Below are positions 12,418 through 23,925 of a stretch of DNA of 64,000 nt, piece after piece. A model generated the notes under the pieces. The model saw only the letters and a program-made list of their open reading frames with translations. It made no database searches and was not told where the DNA came from. The DNA lies in the NCBI GenBank assembly GCA_039707655.1, contig CM077672.1:458778390-458842389 (forward strand), in the 5' to 3' direction. Both the position numbers and the translations under genes were made by a program. Each line of letters starts with the position of its first letter. Positions within the stretch are counted from its first letter, which is position 1. The DNA is from Elymus sibiricus (lineage: Eukaryota > Streptophyta > Magnoliopsida > Poales > Poaceae).

Positions 12418-13929
12418 GTCATAAAGAACTCACATACTTATTGCGAAAGTTAATTAGCCCTCGAAGCAAAGTACTACTACGCATGCCCCTAGGGGGATAG
12501 ATTGGTAGGACAAGTCCATCGCTCATCCCCGACCGCCACTCATAAGGTAGACAATCAAGAATAAATCATGCTCCAACTTCTTAGCATAACGACAGATCAT
12601 ACGTGCATGCTTCGGGAATCACAAACCTTAACACCAATATTCTTACTAAACCACAATTAACTACTAGCACCTCCCACATATTACCATCTTATTATCGCAA
12701 AACTATTGCAAGGAATCAAACTTATCATATTCAGTGATCTACATGAAAGTTTTTATTATATCCCTCTTGAATACCTATCATATCAGGACCAAATTCATAA
12801 CCCATGCATATTACCATTGCTATTCATTAGACTCTCAAAAAGATATAAGTGAAGCATCAGAGTGCAAATATTTCTTTAAAATATAACCACCGCCGTGCTC
12901 TAAAAGATATAAGTGAAGCACTAGAGCAACTGCCTAGCTCAAAAGATATAAGTGAAGCACATAGAGTATTCTAACAAATCACGAATAATGTGTGTCCCTC
13001 TCAAAAAGGTGTGTTCAGCAAAGATGATTGTGACAAACTAAAAAGCAAACAAAAGCATACAAACTAGATCACAAGACGCTCCAAGTAAAACACATATCAT
13101 GTGATGAATAAAAATATAGCTCCAAGTGAGTTACCGATAGGTTGTAGACGAAAGAGGGGATGCCTTCCGGGGCATCCCCAAGCTTAGATGCTTGAGTCTT
13201 CCTTGAATATTACCTTGGGGTGCCTTGGGCATCCCCAAGCTTAGGCTCTTGCCGCTCCTTATTCCTTTATTCATCGTAGTCTCACCCAAAACTTGAAAAC
13301 TTCAGCACACAAAACTCAACAGAAACCTCGTGAGATCCGTTAGTATAACAAACAAATCTTAAACTTTAGGTACTATTGTAAATTGATTCATATTTAATAT
13401 TGTCATAATGCTACTGTACTCCAACTTCTCCATGACTCATACCCCCAGATACGATCCATAGATTCATCAAAATAAGCAAACTATGCAACAAAAACAGAAT
13501 CTGTCTAAAACAGAACAGTCTGTAAAGATCTATTTAAAATCCATACTTATGTAACTCCAAATATTCTGAAAAATTAGGACAACGTAAAAAATCCATATAC
13601 CAATACTGTGTAAAAATTTCAGATTTTTCTAACTCTCCAGTACAGAATTAAAATTCCAGCAGTGGACACAAAAATTTCTGTTTTCCAAACAACATCAATT
13701 ATACTATCATCAACATCATGCCAAAGGCATTACTTGGCATAAACACTAATTAAAAGATAAAAACACAATCATAACAGAGGCTATAAACTTGCAAGTTTTA
13801 TTGGGAGGAGTCCTATCAATGCTTTTAGCGGAGGAAAAAGCGGAACCTAAGTTATTGATAATCTCTTCTAACTTATCAATTCTAGCGGGACTTTGTTCTA
13901 TCCTTTCGTTAATTATTGGTTCTTTTTTT
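12418..13929 (-). other. Non-coding interior of the gypsy element
   Basis: This continues the interior interrupted at 3877. AAAAGATATAAGTGAAGCA occurs three times (12838-12960). Two blocks with CATCCCCAAGCTTAG near 13165 and 13225 resemble the polypurine tract. No protein domain is recognised in any frame. Confidence 0.65.
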
Positions 13930-14373
13930 TTAAGTTTTCAAAGCAATTCCCACCTTAGAACCAAATTGAGTGATATGATTATGGACCTTTTTATCTAAAT
14001 TTTCCAAATGTTCAATAGTAGGCATCTTATTTTCAATAGCTTCTAACCTTTGCATAACATGCTCCAAAGTCAATGCCGTTTCATTAATAATGATAGGGGG
14101 TGAACCCACTAAATTTCCCATAGCATTGAAGGCATCCAAAGTGGGACACATCAAGAAATTTCCTCCGGTAATAGTGTCAAGCACAAATCTATACCAAGTA
14201 GTAATTCCCACATAAAAATTTCGAAGAAGAACGGTTGTGGATTGCTTACGAGTTGATCCATTTTGAGCATCGCAAATCCTATACCAAGCATCTTTTAAAT
14301 TTTCTCCTCCCATTTGTTTAAAATTAAGCACTTCATTTTCAAGAGTGATAGTAACAAGCGAAGAACTAGCCAT
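13930..14373 (-). pseudogene. Gag-like fragment of the gypsy element
   Basis: A 147-codon frame begins with MASSSLVTITLENEVLNFKQ and contains ENLKDAWYRICDAQN followed by RKQSTTVLLRNFYVG. This is the start of the retrotransposon Gag fold, where the conserved LxDAWxR and L-x-FY-x-G positions are seen. Complete Gag proteins of this class are several hundred residues and end in a zinc knuckle; here the frame stops after a short acidic helix (about residues 95-140). It starts about 160 bp downstream of the primer site, as expected. The truncated product cannot package on its own. Confidence 0.7.
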
Positions 14374-14535
14374 GATGAAGCAAACAAGTAAATAAAAATA
14401 TTTTTGTGTTTTTGTAAAAAAAAATTAGAAGTGGGGGAGATGAAAACGAGAGACAAATGCAAATAAAAAGGCAAATAAAATAAATGCAAGTGAATGATAG
14501 TTTGTGCGAAGGTACTTGGTAATTTTGATGATGTC

Positions 14536-14553
14536 TCCCCGGCAACGGCGCCA
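14536..14553 (-). other. Primer-binding site (Asp-tRNA type)
   Basis: On the minus strand TGGCGCCGTTGCCGGGGA matches the complement of the 3' end of tRNA-Asp, the primer used by Athila-type gypsy elements. It lies 11 nt inside the 5' LTR. Confidence 0.8.
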
Positions 14554-14564
14554 GAAATTCTTCC

Positions 14565-16114
14565 TGCTACTTGTAGACTGCGTTGGTATTTCCCCGAAGA
14601 GGAGAGGATGATGCAGTATAGTAGAGATAAGTATTTCACTCAGTTAAGAACCAAGGTTATCAATCCAGTAGGAGAACCAAGCAAAATTCCATTAAGCGCA
14701 CCTGCACACACAAAAGCAAACACTTGCACCCAACGCAAATAAGAGGGTTGTCAATCCTCTTAGCGGTTATTTGCAAGGATTAATTCTGATAGTGGTAGAT
14801 AGATAAACTAAAATACTAAATAAAATAAAAGTAACTAAATTGCAGCAAGGTATTTTTAGGTTTTTTTATATATGATAAAGTAGACCCGGGGGCCATAGTT
14901 TTCACTAGAGGTTTCTCTCTCGAACACATAGCATACGATGGGTAAACAAATTACTGTTGGGCAATTGATAGAAAAGCAAATAATTATGACGGATTCATGG
15001 CAATGATCATGTATATAGGCATCACGTCCGAGACAAGTAGACCGACTCCTGCCTGCATCTACTACTATTACTCCACCCATCGACTGCTATCCAGCATGCA
15101 TCTAGGGTATTAAGTATGAAACAGAGTAACGCCTTAAGCAAGATGACATGATGTAGACAAAGTAAACTCAAGCAATATGATTAAACCCCATCTTTTTATC
15201 CTTAATGGCAACAATACAAATACGTGTCATGTCCCTTTCTGTCACTGGGATTGAGCACCGCAAGATTGAACCCATCACAAAGCACATCTCCCATTACAAG
15301 ATAAATCAATCTAGTAGGCCAAACCAAATCGATAGATCGGAGAGAAATACAAAGCTATAATAATCATGCATAAAAGAGTTTAGAGAAGACTCAAATATTT
15401 CTCATGAATAATCTGATCATAAACTCACAATTCATCGGATCCCAACAAACACACCGCAAAAGAAGATTACATCAGATAGAACTCCAAGAACATCGAGGAG
15501 AACATGGTATTGAAGATCAAAGAGAGAAAAGAAGCCATCTAGCTACTAGCTATGGACCCGTAGGTCTGTGGTAAACTACTCACACATCATCGGAAGGGCA
15601 GCAAGGTTGATGTAGAAGCCCTCCGTGATCGATTCCCCCTCCGGCAGAGTACCAGAAAAGGCCTCCAGATGGGATCGCGGAAGAACAAAGGCTTGCGGCG
15701 TCGTAAAAGTTATTCGGGGTGGCTCCCTGTTGGTTTCCCAATATTTGAGAATTTATAGATATGGAATTAGGTCAAACGGAGTCACGAGGGCCCCACAAGG
15801 CAACACGGCGCGCCCCCCTGGGCTGCACCCTGTTGCCTTGTGAAGCCTTCGTGAGGCTTCTGGCCTCCTCCCGAAGCTTCCAAGGTCTCTTTTGTCCAGA
15901 AAAAAATCTCCAAAAAGTTTCGTGGCATTTGGACTTCGTTTGGTACTGATTTCCTGAAAACCCAAAAACAAGCAGAAAACATCAACTGGCACTGGGCACT
16001 AGGTTAATAGGTTAGTCCCAAAAAATGATATATAATTGCATATAAAAACATCCAAGATTGATACTATAATAGCATGAAATAATAAAAAATTATAGATACA
16101 TTGGAGACGTATCA
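14565..16114 (-). repeat. 5' LTR of the gypsy element
   Basis: About 1550 bp, from TGATACGTCTCCAATG at 16114 to CTACAAGTAGCA at 14565 on the minus strand, giving TG...CA ends. The outer 826 bp (15289-16114) match 1635-2462. Confidence 0.85.
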
Positions 16115-18975
16115 CCATGCCAAAGCAAATGGGAGAAGGAGAAAAAATAAAATCTTCTCTTTGGAACTCGAAGAGGGTGTGATAGAACGGGAGGAAAATA
16201 TCTTATTAAATACATCACAGACTTTTATAAAAAACTTTTTGGGCAGGCTGAGGCCTCTAATGTTAATCTAAACATACAAAATGCCCCTGGTATATCTGAG
16301 GAAGAGGCCAAAAGACTTGTAGAACCATTCACCATGGAAGAACTCCATGATGTGGTGTTTAACATGGAAAAAAAATAAAAGTCCTATTCCTGATGGACTT
16401 CCTGCTGATTTTTACCAGCATTTCTGGGACCTGGTAAAGTGGGATCTCATGAAATTACTGGAGGAATTCCGCTCAGGGCGTTTGGACATCTCCAGACTGA
16501 ATTATGGCATTATTACTTTAATCCCTAAAGTGAGTGATGTTAAACAAATTCAAAAATTCAGACCCATCTGTTTGCTCAATGTGACTTTCAAAATTATAAC
16601 TAAAGTCTTGATGAACAAGCTAGGTAGACTGATCAAACCAATCATTTCCCCCACTTAGACTGCATTCATCAAGGGGAGATACATCATGGAGGGTGTGGTT
16701 GTGCTTCATGAAGCCCTCAACACTATCCACCACAAAAAAAGGAGTGCTTTACTCTTTAAAGTGGATTTTGAGAAGGCTTATGATAAAATCAAATGGCCTT
16801 TTGTTTATAAAATGCTTAAACTGAAAAAATTCCCTGACAAATGGTGTGACTTAGTTATGCACACCATGGTTGGGGGTCATGTTGGGATTAAAGTAAATGA
16901 CAACATAGGCCCTTATTTCAAAACTTACAAGGGATTGAGGTAGGGGGATGCCCTGTCCCCTCTCTTGTTTGACCTTGCTGCAGACGCTTTAGCCATTATT
17001 CTGAACAAAGCTAAAGAAAATGGGTATGTAAAAGGAGTCATAGATGAATATGGCAATAATGGAGTGAATATGTTACAATATGCTGATGATACAATATTTC
17101 TATTAAAAGATGATGAAGAAAGTGCAAAAAGTTTAAAGTTCATACTCTGTGCTTTTGAGCAAATGTCAGGTCTGAAAATTAACTTTCATAAGAGTGAAAA
17201 TTTCCTTTTTGGGGAAGCAGTATCAAAAGCACACATATACCAGGAGATTTTTACATGTGAGTTGGGGAAAATGCCACTCAAGTATCTAGGTTTGCCTGTG
17301 TCAGATATTAGACTCAGAAACAAATTCTGGAAAAGTGTGGCTGAAAAAATTGAGAAAAGATGTGCCTGCTGGCAAGGGAGACTGCTTAACATGGCTGGTA
17401 GGGTAACCCTGTTCCAGTCTTGTCTTACCAATATCCCTATGTTCATGATGTCCTTTTATCCCCTACCTGCTGGAATTCGAAAAAAGGTTGATTTCTTCAG
17501 GGCTAGGCTGGTCTGGTAGGAAGATGAGGATAAGAAGAAATGTCACCTTGTTAATTGGAAAACATGTTGTCTTCCAAAAAGCCAGGGTGGTCTGGGACTT
17601 CTAAATCTGGACCTCATGAACAAAAGTCTCCTGGCCAAGTGGCTCTGGAAGTTGGAGACCGAGGAAGGGCTGTGGATAGATATTTTGCTTAACAAATATG
17701 TTAAAGGCAAATGCTTAGCTGGTATTAGGAAAAAAAGTGGGGATTCCCAATTTTGGACTAGCCTCCTGAATGTTAAATATCTATATTATCTACATGTGAA
17801 GAAGAAATTGGGGGATGGGAGAAACACCAGGTTCTGGGAGGACTGGTGGATAGGGTCAAAACTATTGAAAGAAGCTTATCCCATGCTTTACAATATTAGC
17901 TTTGATCATGAGATCTCTGTGGCAGAGGCTATAGATAAAGGATGGGATAATTTCTCATTTAGAAGAAATCTTCTTGGAGACACTGCTGAGCTGTGGTCCA
18001 GCCTAAAAACCAAATGTGAGGAGGTTAGGATGTATGGGGGAAAAGATCAACCCCAATGGATGCTATGAAAAGACAGAAAATTCTCTGTCAAATCTCTTTA
18101 CCTCTTTTTAATCACAATGGATACTGGGTTCCCACATAAATTCTTGTGGAAAACCAAAATTCCTGCTAAAATAAAAATGTTTGTATGGCTGATAGTTAGA
18201 AACAGTATCCTAACCAAAGATAATCTGCTCAAGAGGGGGTGGAAGGGTAGAAAAGAGTGTGTATACTATGGTCAAGATGAGACCATTGATCACTTGTTCT
18301 TTGGATGTTCTGCAGCTAGACTCATTTGGAGCCTGGTGAGATGTGCTTTTGATTTAAGATCAACCCCAGGTTCCCTGAGTGACTGTTTGAATGTTTGGTT
18401 AAAAACATGACAAAAACATGACAAAAAACTTATGTTTGTTGGGATTTCGGCTCTTTTTTGGGTCATTTGGAAATGTAGAAACGACATTATTTTCAGAGCA
18501 AAGAAAATTCATGATCCCATGATTCTTGTGAGACTGATGTGTGATTGGATTTGTGATTGGTCTATTTTGTAGAAAAAAGAACCCGATCAAAAATTACTAA
18601 TGCTGGGGGCAAAACTGGTCGAGCAGGTTGCAAGTGAGATCTACCGTGCGTCACAGGGATGGAGACCAGGAATCCAAAGACTGGGATGCTGAAGACGATG
18701 GGCTCTTGATCCCGGCCTATTTCGAAGATGGGGATCCCTTCCCAATTTGCTTTCCTTTTTTCGCTCTCAGCGGATGTAAAACGTTTCGTCTACTTCTGAA
18801 CTGTCTTAGCGTTCCTTTTGCTGATGTGTAGCTGAGGGAAGGGTGTGTAGCCCTACCTCGATCGGGGATGATGATGTTGGTAGTTTGTTATTAGGTATCA
18901 ACTGGACTACTCTTGTTTCCTTGTTTGGTTTCGTTAATGAAATCGGAGGGGAAACCCTCTTTTGATAAATAAAAA
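16115..18975 (+). mobile_element. L1-type LINE, decayed
   Basis: Reverse-transcriptase sequence starts at the border of the gypsy insertion and runs to an AT-rich tail (GATAAATAAAAATG) near 18975. The 5' part must lie on the far side of the gypsy element, outside the window. A clear TSD was not found. Confidence 0.85.
16260..18572 (+). pseudogene. LINE ORF2 reverse-transcriptase pseudogene
   Basis: The order of motifs is that of plant L1 ORF2: KSPIPDGLPADFYQ, LIPKVSDVKQIQKFRPI, FKVDFEKAYDKIKW, GLR*GDALSPLLF, the catalytic LQYADDTIF near 17078-17104, and a C-terminal zinc-finger region with ETIDHLFFGC. One frame carries nearly all of it from about 16376 to the final TAG at 18570-18572. In-frame stops occur at 16656-16658, 16941-16943, 17517-17519, 18066-18068 and 18408-18410. 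An extra base in the A run near 16366-16376 shifts the upstream part. The endonuclease domain is not present in the window. The protein would have reverse-transcribed the element's RNA at its insertion site; this copy cannot. Confidence 0.9.
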
Positions 18976-19121
18976 TGTCCCGCGGTGGTAACGAGAGCTG
19001 CCACGGATCACATCGGCATAAGGATATCGATGATATCGGCCGCAAACCCAGCCATGCACAGCACCACTCCAATCCGATCGGCCAATTTTGTAAGTTAATG
19101 ACCACCACCAAACTCATGAGC

Positions 19122-19129
19122 TATTTATA
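19122..19129 (+). promoter_or_regulatory. TATA box of the small secreted-peptide gene
   Basis: TATTTATA in the context GAGCTATTTATAGGC lies about 80 bp upstream of the ATG at 19210, a normal plant spacing. Confidence 0.5.
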
Positions 19130-19209
19130 GGCAACAAAAGGGAAGCGACGGTGCGCGTGCGTGACGACCGCGAGGAGGCAGGGAGGAGGGACGACGAGCG
19201 AGACGATCG

Positions 19210-19591
19210 ATGGCGACGACGACTACCGTGCGCGTGGCGGCGGACGCGACGGTGTGCATGCTGCTGCTGCTTCTCGCCTCGACAACGACGGCGACAGCGA
19301 CGGTGCGTCTCCAGCGCCGGGACCTGGCGGAAGAGGACATGAGCCCGCCGGCGGCGAGCCCGAGTGCCGACAGCGCCCCGGCCGAGAAGAACCCCCCGCG
19401 TGGCCACCTCGGCTTCCGCGTCGTACAAGGCCTCATCGAGAAGTACGCATGCATTGCGCGCTCTGTACGTAATTATGTACCCTGATCAGGCGGCGGGAAC
19501 AGATAATCGATCGTTGTTTTTGATTTGATTTTGCAGGGCTACCGGCAAGAGCGCCCGTCTGGACCTGGAGCAAGAGGAGAAAGTTCTTTAG
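19210..19591 (+). CDS. Two-exon gene for a 95-aa candidate secreted peptide
   Basis: Exon 1 is 19210-19442, a 94-bp intron (GTACGC...TTTTGCAG) is 19443-19536, and exon 2 is 19537-19591 ending in TAG. The joined frame encodes 95 residues. Residues about 1-31 look like a signal peptide: a short polar start, the hydrophobic core VCMLLLLLAS, and small residues around TTATATV. The mature part is charged and proline-rich in the middle (PPAASPSADSAPAEKNPP) and ends ATGKSARLDLEQEEKVL, mostly after the intron. I do not recognise the family; it could be an apoplastic peptide or its precursor. A TATA box, an ATG, canonical splice sites and high GC in the coding exon support a real gene. Reading through the intron gives a different 91-aa ending. 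No mobile-element motif is seen in it. Confidence 0.55.
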
Positions 19592-20640
19592 CCATTTTCG
19601 TTTCGCTTTGTCAACAAGGAGCAAGCGGTGGATTATTGCAGCCGTCAACTTGCTACGCTAGCCGTTTGCTATTAACAAGAAGATGCGATCGCGCACTGTC
19701 TACATGCTGTGTGACTGAATATCGTAATGTACTTCTGCCAAATGATAAAGATTTAGAGCATGATTGGTTTGATGTCAAAATTGGCATGCCAACATTTGGC
19801 AAATGCCAAATATTGGCTATTGCTTGGTTGGTTACCATGTTTACTTGCCAACCTCACAAGAAGTTGCCAATTTTTGGCAACTTTTGATATTGCCAATTGT
19901 TGGCTTGCCAAGTATTCCCAATTAGATAGTCTCTGGTGTAAGCGCCCCTGCAAAGAATATGTTGTTTTCCTGTTGTTCACAATATTCTCAATTCGCAAAG
20001 AGTGTTTTTCCCCATTGCCAACCTGTTTAGAACAAATAGAGAAAACACTCCTATAATGTAAGTCGTCTGATTTCTAAATTTGGGTAAGTCGATTTTCTGA
20101 CCGTTGATTTTTTTTTGTCTAGATTCGTGTTGTTTTTTCCTTGTGTTGTTTCATGGCTTCAGATTGAGGATGAAGGCCAAAACTGGAGGGCGGCTGGGCT
20201 ATTACGGGCGGTTAGGGTAGATCGGGTAGATAGTGGTGAGTAGTCCACATGCGGTAAATTGACATTTTATGCCGTGGATGAGTTGTAACTAACTTTCCGC
20301 CCTCTTGGCGTCTTCTATCTACGATCTCGATGCGTCAACTTGACGTATCATTGAAAAAAAAGGCTTCTTAGGCTACTTTATGACTTGTCCCTGTTTGAGA
20401 TTAGTCGTTTTTTTCTTTGGCTGAATTTTTGACCTGCCCATGTTTAGGGGAAGCGATTTTCCTATTCGTCTTGAAGCCCGTCACACATTGCCTATTTTTT
20501 GTTTGTATGTTTTTTGTTTTTGCTTTTTTGTAGGTTTTTTTTTCATGGGTATTTTTGGCATGTTGGATGAGTGGAAATGTACACATGCAAGTACTATATA
20601 CTATGTGTTTAAATCACACTAGAGTGTAAAAATTGAACTA
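19592..20640. other. Spacer with TTGGCA/TGCCAA-rich segment
   Basis: 19592-19760 is the likely 3' flank of the upstream gene. 19780-19920 is crowded with TTGGCA, TGCCAA and TTGCCAA in both orientations, as in a degraded foldback MITE; clear termini were not found. 20060-20640 contains AT-rich sequence with no gene recognised. Confidence 0.4.
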
Positions 20641-20719
20641 ATATATGCTTATTTTTGCGTATCAAAAATGTGCAATTTTAGTGCAAACTTGTGTGAATTT
20701 TTTTAATTTTTTTAGTTCC

Positions 20720-22970
20720 CATTCTTTTGAAAGGGTACCAATGCCACTAATTTATTCTTTCTTACAAAACTTCATTAATTTTGTTTTGTTTTGTTTTTAT
20801 TTCTTTTTCTGTTTTAAGGGTAATACCAATGCCACTAATCCGTTCATTCTTAGAAAAAAAATTCTTTTGGGAAATTCCATTATTACATTCTTATTCTTGC
20901 ATATTACAAAAAACAATTTATGAGTACATTATATGCAAATTTTCTTATTTCCTTATTTTTCATTTTCTTTGTTCTTAAAGGGTAATACCAATGTCACTTA
21001 TTCATTCTTCCATTGAAAACTTAATTATTTTAATTATTATTTTTGTTTCACTTTATTTTTTCTTGAAGAGTAATACCAATTTCACCAATTCATTCCTTTC
21101 ATACAAATATTTATTTTTCCAAATTCCACAATTATATGGTTGTCCTTTCCGATAACAAAAAAGTGCAATTTTTGTGTAAATCGTGTGCAAAATTTGTCAT
21201 TATTTACTTTTAAATCATTTTTCTTAAAGGGTAATACCAATGGCAGTAATTTATTCTTCATTAGGAAACTTCATTATTTTGAATTTATTTTATTTTATAT
21301 TTTATGTTATTCCTTTCTTTTAGGGGCAATACCAATGCCACTAATTCATTACTTCTTACAAAACTTCATTTTGTGAAAATTTCACTATTGTATGTGTATT
21401 CTTGCATATTATAAAAAAACACTATTTCTGTGTAAATTGTGTGCAAATTTTGTCGTTATTTGTTTTATATTTATCTTTTGAGAGGGAAATACCAATGATG
21501 CTTATTCATTCTTTTCTTAGGAAACCTCATTTTTTTGTTTTAGTTTAAGTTATTATTTAAATTTATTTCTTATTTAAGGGTAATACCAATGTCACTAATT
21601 CATTCCTTCTTAAGAAAGTTCCTTTTTTGGCAAAATTCCACTATTATATGCTTTCTTGCATATTTTTAAAAAGTGCAATTTTTGTGTATATAGTGTGCAA
21701 AAAATTTCATTGTTTGTTTTGAATATTTTAGTTTCTTTGTTCTTAAAGGGTAATACCAATGCGGAAAATGCCAATGGAGGCTGAGCTACACGGAACTCGG
21801 TATTCTAAAAAAATACAAAATTCATATTTCAAAATTTCAAAAAAATCAAAAGAAAATCCATGGAAACTTATACGTTTTCCGCACGAACGTGTGAAAAATC
21901 GTTTGAATTTTTTATGATTTGTAAGTTGTACAAAAAGCAAATTTCCGGTTCAACAACAAAAAAATCGGCCCATTTGAGAAATATGATTTGTCTTTTTTCT
22001 GTACGCCACGTGTGAAAGTATATGGTTATGAGTTTTCGCACGTACGTAATACACATGTGTGAGTGTTCAAAAAAAAATTCAAATTTTTTCACACTGCAGA
22101 AGTTTGTTTTTTCAAAATGAGCACCCTGGAGCTCGGCCTCCAAAAGCCCACACCCAATACCATTGCCACTAATCCAGTCTTACATAGAAAACCTTTTTTT
22201 ATTTATTTTTAGTTTTTATTTTAGTTTCTTTTTTCTTAAAGGGTAATACCAAAACTTCTAATTCATTCTTTCTTAGAAAACTTTATTATTTTGATTCTGT
22301 TTTAGTTTTTTATTATTATTTTTAATGTAATTGTAATCCCACTAATTCATTTCTTCTTAGGAAACTTCTTTTTGTGTGTGTGAAAATTACACTATTATAT
22401 GCTTGTTCTTGCATATTACTATGTATAAGGAAGCGTAATTTCTGTGTAAATTGGGTGCATATTTTGTAATTATTTGTTTGAATATTTTTCATTTTCTTCT
22501 TCTTAAATGGTAATATCAATCTCACTAATTCATTATTTCTTAAAAAAATCATTATTTTGATTTAGTTTTAGATTTTTTATTTTCTTTCTTCTTAAAGGGT
22601 AACACCAAAGCCGCTAATTCATTCTTTCCTAAACACTTTATTATTTTGATTTTGTTTTAGTTTTTATTTCATTTTATTTTTTAATGATAATACCAATGTC
22701 ACAAATTCATTCCTTCTTAGTAAACTTCCTTTTGTTGTGAAATTTCTCTATTATATGTTTATTCTTGCATATTATAAAAGCACAATTTCTGTGTAAATTG
22801 CGTTTTAGTTTTTATTTCATTATTTTATTTTTTTATACTTTTCTTTTTATAGGTAATACCAATGCCACTAATTCATTCTTTTTTAGGAACTTCGTGTTTT
22901 TCTTTAAACTTTTTATTCGTTCATTTTTTAAAGGTGACGCCACCACAAGTATTAGAGTTTTGCACGACTG
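20720..22970 (+). repeat. Tandem array with alternating ~90 and ~165-bp spacing
   Basis: The box GGGTAATACCAATGCCACTAATTCATTC, or a diverged form, recurs at about 20735, 20818, 20980, 21067, 21228, 21322, 21483, 21578, 21748, 22156, 22240, 22327, 22508, 22596, 22684 and 22851. Intervals alternate between 83-95 and 160-181 bp, so the true repeat is a ~250-bp dimer. The longer interval carries CTATTATATGCTTxTTCTTGCATATTA and GTGCAATTTxTGTGTAAATTGTGTGC-like sequence. A MITE interrupts it. No protein is encoded. Confidence 0.85.
21776..22141. mobile_element. MITE-like element inside the tandem array
   Basis: 366 bp bounded by GGAGGCTGAGCT (21776-21787) and AGCTCGGCCTCC (22130-22141), an 11/12 inverted repeat. 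It interrupts the array right after a GGTAATACCAATGC box, and the array resumes at about 22153. The interior is AT-rich and non-coding. A convincing TSD was not found, so the superfamily is open (Mutator-like possible). Confidence 0.6.
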
Positions 22971-23130
22971 ACCCTTTTTCCTTGGTTGGTTATCGGGTTA
23001 ACAACATACAAAAATAAAAACTATGGCAGTTATAAAATATTGGTATTCTAAGGATACTTAGAAAATATATTTTGCCATCAAACCGGGCCTTAGTTATATA
23101 TGATAGGGGGGTTGGGTTGGGGAGCGGCGT

Positions 23131-23501
23131 TTTGGCTCCCGGGAGCACATGCTCCCGGGTGAACAGTACCCTGAAAAAAAATAGAAAATGTTTTCAAAAA
23201 ATTCTGAAAAAATTTGTAGATGATCGTGTTGGTGTCGCAAGCATGCTTGACAATTTCCATGTGGAACGGAGCAGCGGTGTTTTGTCGGTGAAAAAAATAA
23301 ATTTGGGTTGTCATTTTGTGGTGACATTTTGTCTTCGATTTGTTTTGTTTTTTTGCGCAGGCCAAAATGCTTAACCTTTTTGCCTCAAAATTTACATGTA
23401 GCATTTGTATGTGACAAAGATCACCAAAAAATATTGTCCCAATTTTTTTGACATTTGAAAAAAAAATTTGGCCCCGGGAGCATGTGCTCCCGGGAGCCAA
23501 A
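23131..23501. mobile_element. MITE-like element with self-palindromic inverted termini
   Basis: Perfect 28-bp inverted repeats lie at 23132-23159 and 23473-23500 (TTGGCTCCCGGGAGC... and its complement), extendable by one base. Each arm also contains GCTCCCGGGAGC and GAGCACATGCTC, palindromes in themselves. The 315-bp interior is AT-rich and has no convincing coding sequence. Confidence 0.75.
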
Positions 23502-23594
23502 TTGAATTTCCGGGTTGTGTGGTTGGAAGAAAGCCACGTCTCACCGTAAAGATGATCGGCAGCAAGTCCTTAGAGAAGCACTCCCGATAGTGAT

Positions 23595-23710
23595 GTTTTT
23601 GACCAATGAGACACAAACCGCTTGCACGAGGTTGGATAGCGCGTGTGGTTGCGTATGCAGGTAGCTAGCCGGCCAACATGCCAAGCTAGTTCATGTGCCG
23701 ATGTGCCTCT
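23595..23710. repeat. 116-bp direct repeat, copy 1
   Basis: Nearly identical to 23810-23925: both start GTTTTTGACCAATGAGAC and end GATGTGCCTCT, with a handful of differences, spaced 215 bp. The function is unknown. Confidence 0.85.
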
Positions 23711-23809
23711 AGAAACAACTATACAGGGGCATGACTGTGTAGGAGTTACTATGTGCATATGTGATAGATGATAAATCATCGTGTAGGAACACATGCTTGG
23801 CTGAAACGA

Positions 23810-23925
23810 GTTTTTGACCAATGAGACGGAAACCGCTTGCACGAGGGTGGATAGCGCGTGTGCTCGCGTATGCAGGTAGCTAGCCAGCCAACATGCCAAG
23901 CTAGCTCATGTGCCGATGTGCCTCT
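23810..23925. repeat. 116-bp direct repeat, copy 2
   Basis: Second copy of 23595-23710; the ~100 bp between the copies is unique. Confidence 0.85.

Larger units (their letters stand above)
1635..16114 (-). mobile_element. Athila-type gypsy LTR retrotransposon, non-autonomous, hosting nested insertions
   Basis: The element reads on the minus strand: 5' LTR 14565-16114, primer site 14536-14553, gag remnant 13930-14373, long non-coding interior, polypurine tract 2463-2477, and 3' LTR 1635-2462 that is cut off at its left end. The interior is interrupted at 3878-12412 by a copia solo LTR that carries a CACTA. No protease, reverse transcriptase or integrase is seen, so it looks like a non-autonomous member. 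It resembles Sabrina-type Triticeae elements (tentative). It is inserted in a LINE that resumes at 16115; the opposite flank is outside the window, so its TSD cannot be tested. Confidence 0.8.

Noticed and set aside
1635..16114. Intact full-length gypsy element with coding pol
   Set aside because: After removing the nested insertions no protease, RT or integrase motif remains in any frame.
20720..22970. CRISPR-like array of regular repeats
   Set aside because: Units are diverged, spacing alternates 90/165 bp, intervals are themselves related, and the genome is a plant nuclear one.
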